Shown here piece by piece: positions 8,952 through 17,584 of a DNA stretch of 64,000 bases (its first letter is position 1; each line of letters begins with the position of its first letter). The notes under the pieces were generated by a model. The model saw only the letters and a program-made list of their open reading frames with translations, made no database searches and was not told where the DNA came from. A program made the translations under genes and the position numbers. Source of the DNA: Halomonas sp. JB37 (GTDB lineage Bacteria; Pseudomonadota; Gammaproteobacteria; Pseudomonadales; Halomonadaceae). The stretch is from assembly GCF_002332255.1 (NCBI RefSeq), contig NZ_NRGW01000001.1:3224001-3288000 (forward strand), read 5' to 3'.

Positions 8952-10077
8952 TCCTACTAATCCTAGTAACCTTCGTCATCCCGCATTGCCTGTGGACTCC
9001 TCTTCGCTGTCATTGTCTATCGACCAACGGCTCGGTAGTTTTCATCTTCAAACCGAGCTGGTACTCCCCGCCCACGGCGTGACCGGCATTTTTGGCACGT
9101 CAGGAAGCGGCAAAACCAGCCTGCTGCGCCTTATTGCAGGTCTTGAATATCCCGATAGCGGGGTTATTCAGCTGGGTGACCAAGTGCTGCTGGATACCCG
9201 GCGCCGCATTAGCGTTGCCGCCCATAAACGTAGAATCGGTGTCGTGTTTCAGGAAGCCCGGCTGTTTCCTCACTACCGAGTACGCGGCAATCTCACCTAT
9301 GGCATGCCAGCACATGCATCAGCCCGCTTTGATGAAATCGTCGAGCTCCTGGGTATTAAAGCGTTGCTCGAACGTATGCCCGGCACGCTATCGGGCGGGG
9401 AAGCCAGGCGGGTTGCCATTGGCCGCGCACTGCTCAGCGACCCTCAACTGCTGCTGATGGATGAGCCACTGACAGGGCTAGATGGCGCACGCAAAGACGA
9501 GCTACTACGCTTTATTGCTCAACTGACCAAGCAGGTAGACATTCCGGTAATTTACGTCAGCCATGATGCGGAGGAGATTTCAGCTATCGCCGATCATCTG
9601 GTGCTGATGAAGGCGGGCCGTGTCGTGGCCAGCAACCGATTGAATCATTTGCTACAGCGCTTTGATTTGACTCACGAACTCGGTGGGTTTGACGCTGCAT
9701 CGATTCTTGAAGGCCGCGTAGATGAGCACGACGCGACGTACAATCTGACTCACCTCGCCCTTAATGACACCCATCGATTAGTCATACCGGGCACGTCGGC
9801 TCCTATCGGCAGCCCATTACGGGTGCGTATCCTCGCACGCGATATTGCCTTAGCGCTGACGCCATTACAGTCAACCAGCTACCGCAACCAGCTCAGCGCC
9901 ACTATTGAAGACATGACCTCACTATCGACAAGCCCGCACTCCGTAGAGCTACTTTTGAACGTTGGCGATATCCGCCTAAGGGCAAGGCTAACGCGAAAGT
10001 CCTGGGATGAAATGGGGCTACATATCGGCAAACAGATCACGGCACTCATTCGCAGCGTATCGGTTGCTCACTATTGA
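8941..10077 (+). CDS. modC: Molybdate ABC transporter ATPase with TOBE/MOP domain
   Basis: A 378-residue ATPase. Walker A GTSGSGKTS is near residue 56, signature LSGGEARRV near 147, and Walker B LLLMDEPLTGLD follows. The C-terminal 90 residues form a TOBE/MOP domain (RNQLSATIEDM, GKQITALIRS), which binds molybdate in ModC relatives. Because the adjacent ModE-like regulator lacks its own MOP repeats, this is the only molybdate-binding regulatory domain encoded in the locus. The first 25 residues (a short PTNPTNPSN run) look non-conserved. Confidence 0.93.
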   Translation: MPTNPTNPSNLRHPALPVDSSSLSLSIDQRLGSFHLQTELVLPAHGVTGIFGTSGSGKTSLLRLIAGLEYPDSGVIQLGDQVLLDTRRRISVAAHKRRIGVVFQEARLFPHYRVRGNLTYGMPAHASARFDEIVELLGIKALLERMPGTLSGGEARRVAIGRALLSDPQLLLMDEPLTGLDGARKDELLRFIAQLTKQVDIPVIYVSHDAEEISAIADHLVLMKAGRVVASNRLNHLLQRFDLTHELGGFDAASILEGRVDEHDATYNLTHLALNDTHRLVIPGTSAPIGSPLRVRILARDIALALTPLQSTSYRNQLSATIEDMTSLSTSPHSVELLLNVGDIRLRARLTRKSWDEMGLHIGKQITALIRSVSVAHY

Positions 10078-10099
10078 TATTTCTTATATTAATAGTCTA

Positions 10100-10315
10100 C
10101 GAGACCTTTGCACGAGTCACCTCTCCCTGTAATAAATCAGATAATAGCGAACCAGCGCTATCACAACGGGATCTCAGGATGGCTTAGGAGGATATCAAAC
10201 AACGCAGATTGATCATGATGCTTTGAAAGAGCTGGATAGCATCAATAATCTCATTGACTGGTCACGTATCGAGCAAGTCAGTACTGTTCAACCCTTTATC
10301 AGTCGCTGCTGATCA
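10100..10315 (+). mobile_element. Possible IS5-type 5' remnant
   Basis: After modC the sequence GAGACCTTTGCACGA at about 10100 resembles an IS-end. An open stretch at 10197-10312 encodes IDHDALKELDSINNLIDWSR, similar in style to the N-termini of IS5/IS4-type transposases. It is interrupted by stops and joins directly to an IS3-type fragment. Only a remnant; family assignment is from pattern recognition and is weak. Confidence 0.3.
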
Positions 10316-10551
10316 AGTACGAGCCGACATGCAGCTTGAGTGCTAAAGGCAACTACTACGACAATGCTTGCGCCGAGAGCCTTTTTCATAGTCTTAAAGT
10401 AGAAGCGATTCATGGTGAACGGTTTGATACACGCCATGCGATGCGAAGGCAGGTATTTGAGTACATTGAACTGGACTACAACAAGCAACGGCGGCACAGT
10501 GCTATTGGAATAATCAGTCCCGAGATTTCTGAAGCCCGAATGATCGCTTAA
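10316..10551 (+). pseudogene. C-terminal fragment of an IS3-family transposase (orfB)
   Basis: About 75 residues carrying the end of the IS3-family DDE integrase core: SAKGNYYDNACAESLFHSLK (with the catalytic Glu), the ERF-TR block, and the closing YNKQRRHSAIG. The first two-thirds of orfB and all of orfA are missing. A likely right IS end (GTGTCCACTATTACTGGGCA) follows at about 10554. It is different from the intact IS3-type element at 44.9-46.2 kb. It lies against the 3' end of the hydroxyacid dehydrogenase gene. Confidence 0.8.
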
Positions 10552-10582
10552 CCCGTGTCCACTATTACTGGGCAGGATCGCC

Positions 10583-11551
10583 TCATGTTTTTCCATCGGA
10601 AATGTTAATGATATTTCGGGGCTCTTTTTTTACAAAAAATGCCTGGATATTATCAACCGATCCATTGAGAAAACGCGAAAAGGTTTCTTCAGTTTTCCAT
10701 GCCATATGTGGCGTTGTTATGACATTATCCAGTGCCGAAAAAGCATTATACTGCGGTAGCGGCTCTTCGCAGAAAACATCTAGCCCCGCCCCACCAATCT
10801 TCTTACTCTGCAAAGCATCAATGAGCGCCGCTTCGTCAATGATGGCTCCGCGTGAGGTATTGATCAGAATCGCACCTGGCTTCATTAGTTTAAAATGCTC
10901 CGTCGTCAATAACCCCTCCGTTTCAGGTATCAGCCTTACATGGATACTAACGGCGTCCGCTTGGGTGAGTAGGCCTTCCAATGAAACGTACTCTACTCCC
11001 ATTTGGGCTGCTCGCTCCTGAGTCAACCTGGGGCCCCATGCAACTACCCGCATGCCAAAGGCCTGTGCCATTTTCGCCACGGAACATCCAATCTTGCCCA
11101 GACCAATCAGACCAATGGTTTTACCGCTCAAATTGCTGGTCACGATCGTTGGCCACTCCCCAGCGGACATCCGACGATCCACCTCAACAACTCGCTTGGT
11201 GAGGTTAAGCAAAAAGGCAAAAGTCATTTCGGTTACCGCCGCCGTAGACCCACCCGGCGTCGTTGCAACCGAAATCCCCGCCTGTGCCACTGCGTCTTTA
11301 TCCATATGCGCAAGGCCCGTACCGGTTTGAGCGATTAACTTTAGGTCGGGCAAAGCCGCGATAAGGTCCCGGCCAATCAAGGTGCGCTCTCTCAGCGGGA
11401 TGATCGCATCGGCTCCTTGAAGTCGACTCACCAGGGCATCAAAGGTAGGCATGTCACCATAGATCTCCACCTCAGAGAATTCACGCAGGCGAGATACGGC
11501 AGAATGCTCCTTCATACAGCCTTCCCAATCATCAAGAATTACAGTTTTCAT
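10583..11551 (-). CDS. D-isomer-specific 2-hydroxyacid dehydrogenase
   Basis: A cytosolic NAD(P)-dependent D-2-hydroxyacid dehydrogenase of about 322 residues. The Rossmann loop GLIGLGKIG is near residue 150, and the catalytic triad is visible as Arg in NTSRG, Glu in FCEEPLP and His in TPHMAWKT. Start 11551 (MKTVILDDWEG) is preferred over a GTG 6 bp upstream, with AGGGAG upstream of both. It lies downstream of a GntR regulator on the same strand, divergent from a TTT carboxylate transporter, so I infer that it oxidises the imported hydroxy acid or reduces the matching keto acid. The substrate is not predictable from sequence. Confidence 0.87.
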   Translation of the reverse strand: MKTVILDDWEGCMKEHSAVSRLREFSEVEIYGDMPTFDALVSRLQGADAIIPLRERTLIGRDLIAALPDLKLIAQTGTGLAHMDKDAVAQAGISVATTPGGSTAAVTEMTFAFLLNLTKRVVEVDRRMSAGEWPTIVTSNLSGKTIGLIGLGKIGCSVAKMAQAFGMRVVAWGPRLTQERAAQMGVEYVSLEGLLTQADAVSIHVRLIPETEGLLTTEHFKLMKPGAILINTSRGAIIDEAALIDALQSKKIGGAGLDVFCEEPLPQYNAFSALDNVITTPHMAWKTEETFSRFLNGSVDNIQAFFVKKEPRNIINISDGKT

Positions 11552-11627
11552 ACACACTCACTCCCTAGTGCAGGCTAAAGCCAAACAAAACCTTGTCTGG
11601 ACTCCGCGATTATCACTCAATTACTGT

Positions 11628-12332
11628 TTAATTAAGGGCGTCTCTCTTGAGTAGCTGTTCTTCAAGTGTTTCCCAACTGCTCTGTATATGCCGCCGCATC
11701 AATAAGCCCGCCACCTCTACATCACCTTCCGAGATAGCTGAGGCTATGCGCTCATGTTCATAAAGTGCGATTTTTCCGCGCCCCGTAACATGCCGATGCT
11801 TGTTCCTTAGCAGGGTTAGCTGCGGACGAAGCTCGTGTGTTAAATAACGCTCAATGAGTAGGTTACCGGACATGCGTGCGGTAACTAAATGAAAGTCATA
11901 CTCCTCGGACTCCTGGAGATAGGCCCCCTCAGGATGAGATGTCACTTGGCTGGCATGTAACTGCAGTAACGCCAGGTACTCATCGCCAGTGGATGCATTG
12001 GCACGACCGGCTGCTAACATAGCGGCCTCAGTTTCAAGAGCAGTTCTAACCTGGTAGATCGCCCGAGCGTCTTCGTACCGCATTTCACGCACATGCGCTC
12101 CACTGTTCGGCACGATGGTTACAAGCCCACACTCGCTAAGGCTTTTGAGCGCCATACGCACAGGCCCTCGGCTGACAGAAAAGCGCTCAGCCAACGCAAC
12201 CTCGCCAAGACGAGCACCAGCCTGCAACAGACCTTTAAGTATTTCACCGTATAAACCACTAGCTACTCGTTCAGCAGCCAAACCATTCGCTTCTTCTTTT
12301 ATTGTAGACAAAGCAATTCTCCTCGAATGCAT
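11628..12332 (-). CDS. GntR-family transcriptional regulator (FCD subgroup)
   Basis: A 234-residue regulator. The winged helix-turn-helix occupies residues 15-80 (ARLGEVALAERFSVSRGPVRMALKSL) and the FCD all-helical ligand domain the rest. A TTG codon at 12311 preceded by AGGAG is an alternative start that would remove the first 7 residues. It lies between the hydroxyacid dehydrogenase and the divergent TTT operon, the usual position for a regulator sensing an organic acid. The probable operator region contains 10-bp tandem repeats at 12351-12380. Confidence 0.88.
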   Translation of the reverse strand: MHSRRIALSTIKEEANGLAAERVASGLYGEILKGLLQAGARLGEVALAERFSVSRGPVRMALKSLSECGLVTIVPNSGAHVREMRYEDARAIYQVRTALETEAAMLAAGRANASTGDEYLALLQLHASQVTSHPEGAYLQESEEYDFHLVTARMSGNLLIERYLTHELRPQLTLLRNKHRHVTGRGKIALYEHERIASAISEGDVEVAGLLMRRHIQSSWETLEEQLLKRDALN

Positions 12333-12350
12333 ACAGCTTTATATAACTTT

Positions 12351-12380
12351 CAATAATTTTCAATAATTTTCAATAATTTT
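12351..12380. repeat. Three perfect 10-bp tandem repeats in the GntR/TTT divergent promoter
   Basis: The unit CAATAATTTT occurs three times head to tail, followed by a degenerate fourth copy (CAAAAAATAT) and preceded by a partial one. It sits 19 bp upstream of the GntR start. The unit length equals one DNA helical turn, so the A/T tracts are in phase on one face. Confidence 0.85.
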
Positions 12381-12510
12381 CAAAAAATATCTTAAAAATT
12401 AGACCTTTTGCCTACATATCCGAGGATCTACAGAAACTACTATATGTACTTCTATATTTACTCACAAATGATTGTCATACAATTATCTAAAGAAAAGCGG
12501 AGTGGCCACC

Positions 12511-13509
12511 ATGATTAATAAGAAAAAAGTCATTGCTACAGCTATGCTGGGTTTCTCCCTGACGGCTGCGATTACCCCCCTCACCGCCACAGCCCAGGAA
12601 AGCTGGCCAACACAAAAAATCACTTTCGTTGTTGCGCTTGGCCCTGGCGGATCCGCTGACCGCACCGCTCGCGCGTTGGCTCAGCGGCTTCAGGAAGATC
12701 TAGGCACGCCAATTTCAGTCGTAAATCAAAATGGAGGGGGGGGGCATGTCGGCCATACCTACTTCCACAATATGCCTGCTGATGGGAGCTATTTCCTTGC
12801 GTCCTCAATACATCCCTACATCTCGAATGCGATTCTTGGCTTTGATGCCACTTATGATTTGTCAGACTTCGCATTTATCAACGGACAGTGGAATGATTAC
12901 GATCTTTTCGCCGTCAATGCGGACACGCCTTATGAAACGCTGGCGGACTTCATGGCGGCAGCCAAGGACAATCCAGGAAGGCTAAGCGTTTCTGTCGTAC
13001 CTGGCTCGACCGGCGCTATCAACCTTGAACTGGCTCTTGAAGCCTTTGGACTCGATAAAACAGCCGTCAATATTGTCACCTACCAGTCTGGCGGTGCTGC
13101 GCGTACGGCGGTCGCCGGTGGGCAGGTAGACATGACCGTATTGGCTGCAGACGGCACGCTATCAATCCAGGAGTACATACGCCCTCTTGCCTTAGCGGCT
13201 GATACCGCATCAGAAGACTGGGATGCTCCAACGCTGAATGCAGCGCTTGAAGAGAGCGGATACGAGCCAGTCCCGGTACTGGCAGGATCAATGCGAGGCC
13301 TCGCCGCGCATGCTGCCTTTAAAGAGAGTAACCCAGAAGCATTTCAACAAATGGTCGATGCCTATCACAATGCGCTGCAAGATGAGACATTCGTTAGTCG
13401 GCTAGAAGCCCAAGATATTGGTGCAGAGTGGCTGGGGCCTGAGCGCACGACAGAGATCATCGAATCCAACTTTGAAATTTTGAAGCAATACTCACCAGAA
13501 GCAGAATGA
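12511..13509 (+). CDS. TTT-transporter periplasmic binding protein (Bug/TctC family)
   Basis: A 332-residue Bug-family extracytoplasmic receptor. A signal peptide (KKKVIATAMLGFSLTAAITP, cleavage after TATAQ) leads into WPTQKITFVVALGPGGSADRTAR, the hallmark N-terminus, followed by the VVNQNGGGGHVGH ligand loop. The ATG at 12511 has GGAG upstream and is chosen over a TTG at 12472. It begins a TctC-TctB-TctA operon and captures a carboxylate, probably matching the neighbouring hydroxyacid dehydrogenase. Confidence 0.9.
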   Translation: MINKKKVIATAMLGFSLTAAITPLTATAQESWPTQKITFVVALGPGGSADRTARALAQRLQEDLGTPISVVNQNGGGGHVGHTYFHNMPADGSYFLASSIHPYISNAILGFDATYDLSDFAFINGQWNDYDLFAVNADTPYETLADFMAAAKDNPGRLSVSVVPGSTGAINLELALEAFGLDKTAVNIVTYQSGGAARTAVAGGQVDMTVLAADGTLSIQEYIRPLALAADTASEDWDAPTLNAALEESGYEPVPVLAGSMRGLAAHAAFKESNPEAFQQMVDAYHNALQDETFVSRLEAQDIGAEWLGPERTTEIIESNFEILKQYSPEAE

Positions 13510-13613
13510 ATAACGTCACTGCTGGCGCATAAGCACTGGTGCTTTGCACATAATCACCACGGGATCAACTTACGTTTGGTCCCATTATTATTTCAATGTG
13601 GAGACACTATAAA

Positions 13614-14066
13614 ATGGTAACAGGAAAGATTTCTGCAACGCATGCCTTTTTGTTAGGCCTCATACTGGCTATAGCGGGCTTTATTACCTGGAGCGCCACT
13701 CAGGCTTCCACAACGCTGAACAATCTAGTGATAGTGGCTCCCAGCGCAATAATCATTGGGCTTTTGTCCATTGGGATTGCCACTAAAGCCTTATTGAAGC
13801 CAGTGTCAGAGCCTTCGCCCAGCAGTATTGATAAATCATCTATATGGAGCGACATACTGCTTCTTACAGGATTTGCCGCCTTTTGCTTTGCGTTAACCAA
13901 CGTCGGCTTTGACGTTGCTACTTTCGTTTTTGTCTGGGTCGGCGTTCTTATGTGTGGGAGCAAAGGCAAATGGCAACCGCCTCTATATGCACTCGTGTTT
14001 ACTGTTTTTCTTGTCAAGGGTTTTGGCTCTCTATTCCCTTATCCAATGACCACACTAGTGCTTTAA
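13614..14066 (+). CDS. TTT-transporter small membrane subunit (TctB family)
   Basis: A 150-residue membrane protein with four hydrophobic segments, the size and layout of TctB. The ATG at 13614 has GGAG upstream and is preferred over one at 13596. The stop is one base before the tctA start, showing tight coupling. TctB sequences are poorly conserved, so the call leans on position between the binding protein and TctA. Confidence 0.85.
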   Translation: MVTGKISATHAFLLGLILAIAGFITWSATQASTTLNNLVIVAPSAIIIGLLSIGIATKALLKPVSEPSPSSIDKSSIWSDILLLTGFAAFCFALTNVGFDVATFVFVWVGVLMCGSKGKWQPPLYALVFTVFLVKGFGSLFPYPMTTLVL

Positions 14067-14067
14067 C

Positions 14068-15582
14068 ATGATTGATCAACTCGCATTATCTCAGGCGTTT
14101 ACTCTTCTTTTTACTGATCTAAGCCCTTGGCTTTGGGTTATCCCTGGCTTATTTATCGGCCTAGTTTTCGGTGCGATTCCCGGGCTACAAATTTCAATGG
14201 CCATGGCCGTTTTCCTGCCAGTGACCTTTGGCATGGATTTTCTTCAAGCCATGCTGTTTTTAACCGCCATATTTACTGGCGGTGCCTACGGTGGCGGGGT
14301 AACCGCTATTCTTATGAATATCCCCGGGTCATCTTCATCAATTGCAACGGCATTTGACGGATACCCGATGGCGCGAAAGGGTCAACACAATGAAGCACTC
14401 GGCCTTGGCCTTTGTGCTTCCGTGGTGGGCGCTTTCGTGGGTTACAGCCTTCTGATGTTATTAATCAACCCATTGGCTGCTTTTGTACTTAAAGTAGGTC
14501 CGCTGGAAATGGTCGTGGTGGTACTGTGGGGACTAACCCTTATCGCGACACTCAATGACAGCAGTATGGCCAAGGGTCTGCTGGCCGGCTTTCTGGGTCT
14601 CATGCTCAGCCAAATTGGCATGTCCACGACGGGCATTATGCGTACTACAATAGGCAACCCCTATCTTCTTGATGGCATCCCGGTTGTGCCCGCCATGATC
14701 GGCATATTCGCCGCTTCTGAGTTATTACGCCTGAGAGGAGGCTCATTTCTAGTACAAAATGAGGCCCAGCGTAATATTTCGTTTTCTCTTATTCTCAAAG
14801 GCGTCAAGCAGACGTTTCGCCATCCCGGCATCTTACTACGCGGCAGCCTCATTGGCGCACTGATCGGCGCCATTCCGGGCGTGGGCTCGTCGGTAGCCAA
14901 CCTTGTCTCTTATGGCGAGGCCAAGCGAACGTCGAAGACACCTGAAGTATTCGGCAAGGGAGCACCCGAGGGTGTTGTGGCGGCCGAATCAGCAAACTCC
15001 AGCTCGGAGGGCGGCTCAATGACAGCACTACTAGCTCTTGGCATTCCTGGTGGGGCTGCGACTGCTGTACTTCTGGCCGCGTTCTCTTTCCACAATATTA
15101 TTGGTGGGCCATCGTTTATAAGAGACCAGACCGATATCGTGTATTCGATTATTCTCGGCAATTTGGGTCAAGTAGTACTTCTAGCGTTTATGGGATTACT
15201 TAGCCTTCGCTTACTGGGCATGGTGGTGCGCGTTCCACTGGCTTATCTAGTGCCAAGCGTATTAGCAATGTGTGCCTGGGGTGGCTATGGCATAACCGGC
15301 ACTATCGCTGGACCGCTAACGGTTGCCGCCTTTGCAGGGCTCGGCTGGCTCATGCGACAAAACAACTATCCCGTCGCAGCCGCGGTCATCGGTTTACTGC
15401 TTGGCCGCATGATGGAAGGAGAAGTTGTGCGCACCTTACAGGTGTCCGGTGGCCGACCTTTTGAATACATGCTGGAGCGACCCATTGCTCTTGCTCTTTT
15501 CATCATAATGCTGCTTGTTTTGATGGGTGCCCCAGCATTGAAAGCACTTCGTTCTCGCCGTGCTAGCCATGAATCTAATTAA
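14068..15582 (+). CDS. TTT-transporter large membrane subunit (TctA family)
   Basis: A 504-residue polytopic membrane protein with the two diagnostic TctA repeats, GAIPGLQISMAMAVFLPVTF near residue 36 and GAIPGVGSSVANLVSYGEAK near 268. The latter is followed by the GVVAAESANSSSEGGSM block that is nearly invariant in TctA proteins. It is driven by ion symport in characterised members. Its end overlaps the start of the AbrB-family gene. Confidence 0.94.
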   Translation: MIDQLALSQAFTLLFTDLSPWLWVIPGLFIGLVFGAIPGLQISMAMAVFLPVTFGMDFLQAMLFLTAIFTGGAYGGGVTAILMNIPGSSSSIATAFDGYPMARKGQHNEALGLGLCASVVGAFVGYSLLMLLINPLAAFVLKVGPLEMVVVVLWGLTLIATLNDSSMAKGLLAGFLGLMLSQIGMSTTGIMRTTIGNPYLLDGIPVVPAMIGIFAASELLRLRGGSFLVQNEAQRNISFSLILKGVKQTFRHPGILLRGSLIGALIGAIPGVGSSVANLVSYGEAKRTSKTPEVFGKGAPEGVVAAESANSSSEGGSMTALLALGIPGGAATAVLLAAFSFHNIIGGPSFIRDQTDIVYSIILGNLGQVVLLAFMGLLSLRLLGMVVRVPLAYLVPSVLAMCAWGGYGITGTIAGPLTVAAFAGLGWLMRQNNYPVAAAVIGLLLGRMMEGEVVRTLQVSGGRPFEYMLERPIALALFIIMLLVLMGAPALKALRSRRASHESN

Positions 15583-16639
15583 ACAAATGCCTCCTCAACT
15601 TCGAGGAGGCATTACTTTTTGCATCGGCGCCTTAGGCGGATTCGCTTTTTTTGCACTCTCCCTACCGTTACCATGGGTACTTGGCAGTCTAACGGCCTCA
15701 CTTCTATGTACTCAGACGACATCTTTTCAGCCTCGTTTTCCTGGCCCATGGCGCAGTTACGCCATGGTTGCTATCGGCACCATGCTAGGCACCAGTTTTA
15801 CGCCAGAAGTCGTACGCCAGGCCGGAGACTGGACCATAAGCCTGATTGTCATGAGTTTGTTATCGCTGGCATTTTGTTTTATCGCTTATCAAATATTTTA
15901 TCGCTTAGGGAGAATGGATCGAGTTACTGCCTTATTCGCCGCCATACCAGGCGGGCTCTCAATAGTGTCTGTTTTGGCAGAAAATTATCGAGCCGAAGTC
16001 AGCCGCGTTGCCCTCTGTCATACAGCGCGATTAGTGGTATTGCTAATTGCTGCGCCCATTATCATCCAGGCTATTTCCGGCATTAACCTCGCTGACGCCA
16101 GCCTTGCAAGCTTTACTCACGCGGAAGCAATAGATCCTTTTAAACATGGAATCCTGGCACTGGTGGCGATAGCCAGCGGCTGGCTAGCCTGGCGATTGAA
16201 CTTCCCCTCAGCGATGCTATTGATTCCATTGCTCAGCTCAGGATTACTGCACGCTACTGATATTTTGACGGTCCATGTTCCCCCCATACTTTCCAGCGCA
16301 GCACAGATTATTATTGGCGCAGGAGTAGGAGCGCGATTCACGCATTACTCCCTTCCACAAATTTTAAAAGATGGCTGGCTAGCCGCAATGATTGGCGTAC
16401 TCCTCACCCTCGGCTCCTTCGTTGCAGCCCTGTTGCTTGCACCTATTATAGGCTTAAACGACACACCTTTATTCTTATCCTATTTGCCTGGAGGGGCACC
16501 GGAACTTGGCGTCGTAGCGCTTGCGTTATCCATAGATCCTGCCATGGTGGCAGCCCATCATGTACTTCGTGTTTTCTTGATCCTAGCGATGCTTCCTCTG
16601 ATCGCCAGTTGGCTAGGAAAACAAATTCAGCAAGGCTAG
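15569..16639 (+). CDS. AbrB-family membrane protein (PF05145-type)
   Basis: A 356-residue protein with about ten hydrophobic segments in two repeats (IGTMLGTSFTPEVV and IIGAGVGARFTHYSLPQILK). It belongs to the family named after AbrB/ammonia monooxygenase in databases, though it is a membrane protein and not an enzyme. It overlaps the tctA end by 14 bp; start 15569 (MNLIKQ) is chosen over 15560. Function is not established; linkage to TTT transporters suggests export or a companion transport step. Its stop codon TAG is built from the TA target duplication and first base of the adjoining IS element; the ancestral stop was probably TAA. Confidence 0.8.
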   Translation: MNLIKQMPPQLRGGITFCIGALGGFAFFALSLPLPWVLGSLTASLLCTQTTSFQPRFPGPWRSYAMVAIGTMLGTSFTPEVVRQAGDWTISLIVMSLLSLAFCFIAYQIFYRLGRMDRVTALFAAIPGGLSIVSVLAENYRAEVSRVALCHTARLVVLLIAAPIIIQAISGINLADASLASFTHAEAIDPFKHGILALVAIASGWLAWRLNFPSAMLLIPLLSSGLLHATDILTVHVPPILSSAAQIIIGAGVGARFTHYSLPQILKDGWLAAMIGVLLTLGSFVAALLLAPIIGLNDTPLFLSYLPGGAPELGVVALALSIDPAMVAAHHVLRVFLILAMLPLIASWLGKQIQQG

Positions 16640-17478
16640 GGCCTGTTGACCTTTCACATGGGTAGCCACAAAAATCCGCAGGCCAAGACTACCCTGCTTT
16701 CATAGTTTCGCTTGAGCTTATCGTAACGCATCGCTATTGCGCGATACGGCTTCAATCGCGCAAAGGCATTCTCCACGATATGCCGATAGCGATATAACCC
16801 TCGGTCCAAACTAGCATTTCTCTATTTCGAATTACGCTTGCGTAGAATTACGGCCTTCATAGTCTTTGCTTCAGTCTGCTCACGGGGACACTCGTTGTCT
16901 TAGCCTTTGTCAGCGGCCAGTGCATCATCTGACGGCAAGTCGTTAATTAATTCCTGGACTTCTGTTATGCACCTCACCGCTCATTATCCTGAATCCATCG
17001 GGAAGTCCGTAAGCGTCGAAGGCCAAATGAATGTTGCTGGCGTTGCCTGCACGGTTTTTACCAATGGTTTCTGTCTCCTCTGTGGCGGCCCGGTAATGTC
17101 CTGGTGTGCTTTGACACAAGGGTAGCCACTCGATATCAGGATCATCCACCAGAGTGCCGGAAAGCATCATCAGTTTTTCAGCTGCTGACCAGGCGTTGAA
17201 GCGCTTGTAGGGAGTACTCCAAAGCCCAAATGCTTCGGGTAAGTCCCGCCACTGACACCCCGTGCGCATCCGGTGCAGAATACCTTCCACAGTAAGTAGT
17301 AGGTTGGCCTTGTCATAGATACCTTGTTGAAGCAGGATAGGTTTTAGCTTCGGTCAGTTTTCATCCGTGAGCATTCATCGAGGCATCGTAGGCTCGCAGT
17401 TTTTGGGTGTGAGAACCTCTATTCTGCGAGCTTGCTCTTATCCTGCCAAATCCTTTTCGTCCAAACGTCAACAGGCCC
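16639..17478 (-). mobile_element. Decayed IS5-family (IS427-like) element with terminal inverted repeats
   Basis: About 840 bp bounded by inverted repeats (GGGCCTGTTGAC at the left end, its complement at the right end, then a few further matching bases). A TA dinucleotide lies on both sides (16637-16638 and 17479-17480), consistent with the short TA-centred duplications of this group. The transposase on the minus strand is inactive. The element separates the AbrB-family gene from the original shared terminator at 17521-17551. Confidence 0.85.
16654..17386 (-). pseudogene. IS5-family transposase, multiply disabled
   Basis: The transposase can be followed across the element: an N-terminal part (EGILHRMRTGCQWRDLPEAF), a middle (SNIHLAFDAYGLPDGFRIMS) and a C-terminal part (HIVENAFARLKPYRAIAMRY) that ends in a TGA at 16654. 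Stops replace probable Trp codons at 17375-17377 and 17354-17356. A frameshift is present near 16968, and further stops occur after ADKG and RNSK in the C-terminal half. The catalytic DDE region is broken, so it cannot move by itself. Confidence 0.85.
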
Positions 17479-17520
17479 TAACAATAAAAACCAGTTCAGT
17501 ACAAAAAGCTCCCTAAAACA

Positions 17521-17551
17521 GTTGGCCCGACAACCATCTTGTCGGGCCAAC
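17521..17551. terminator. Strong hairpin between convergent operons
   Basis: A perfect 13-bp stem (17521-17533 with 17539-17551) closes a 5-base loop CCATC. On the minus strand it follows the dctM stop by 33 bp and runs into a T-containing tract, so it fits an intrinsic terminator for the TRAP operon; it may also stop read-through from the plus strand. Confidence 0.8.
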
Positions 17552-17584
17552 GTTAAGTGCTGCGTGAGCGATAGAAAGGCATCG

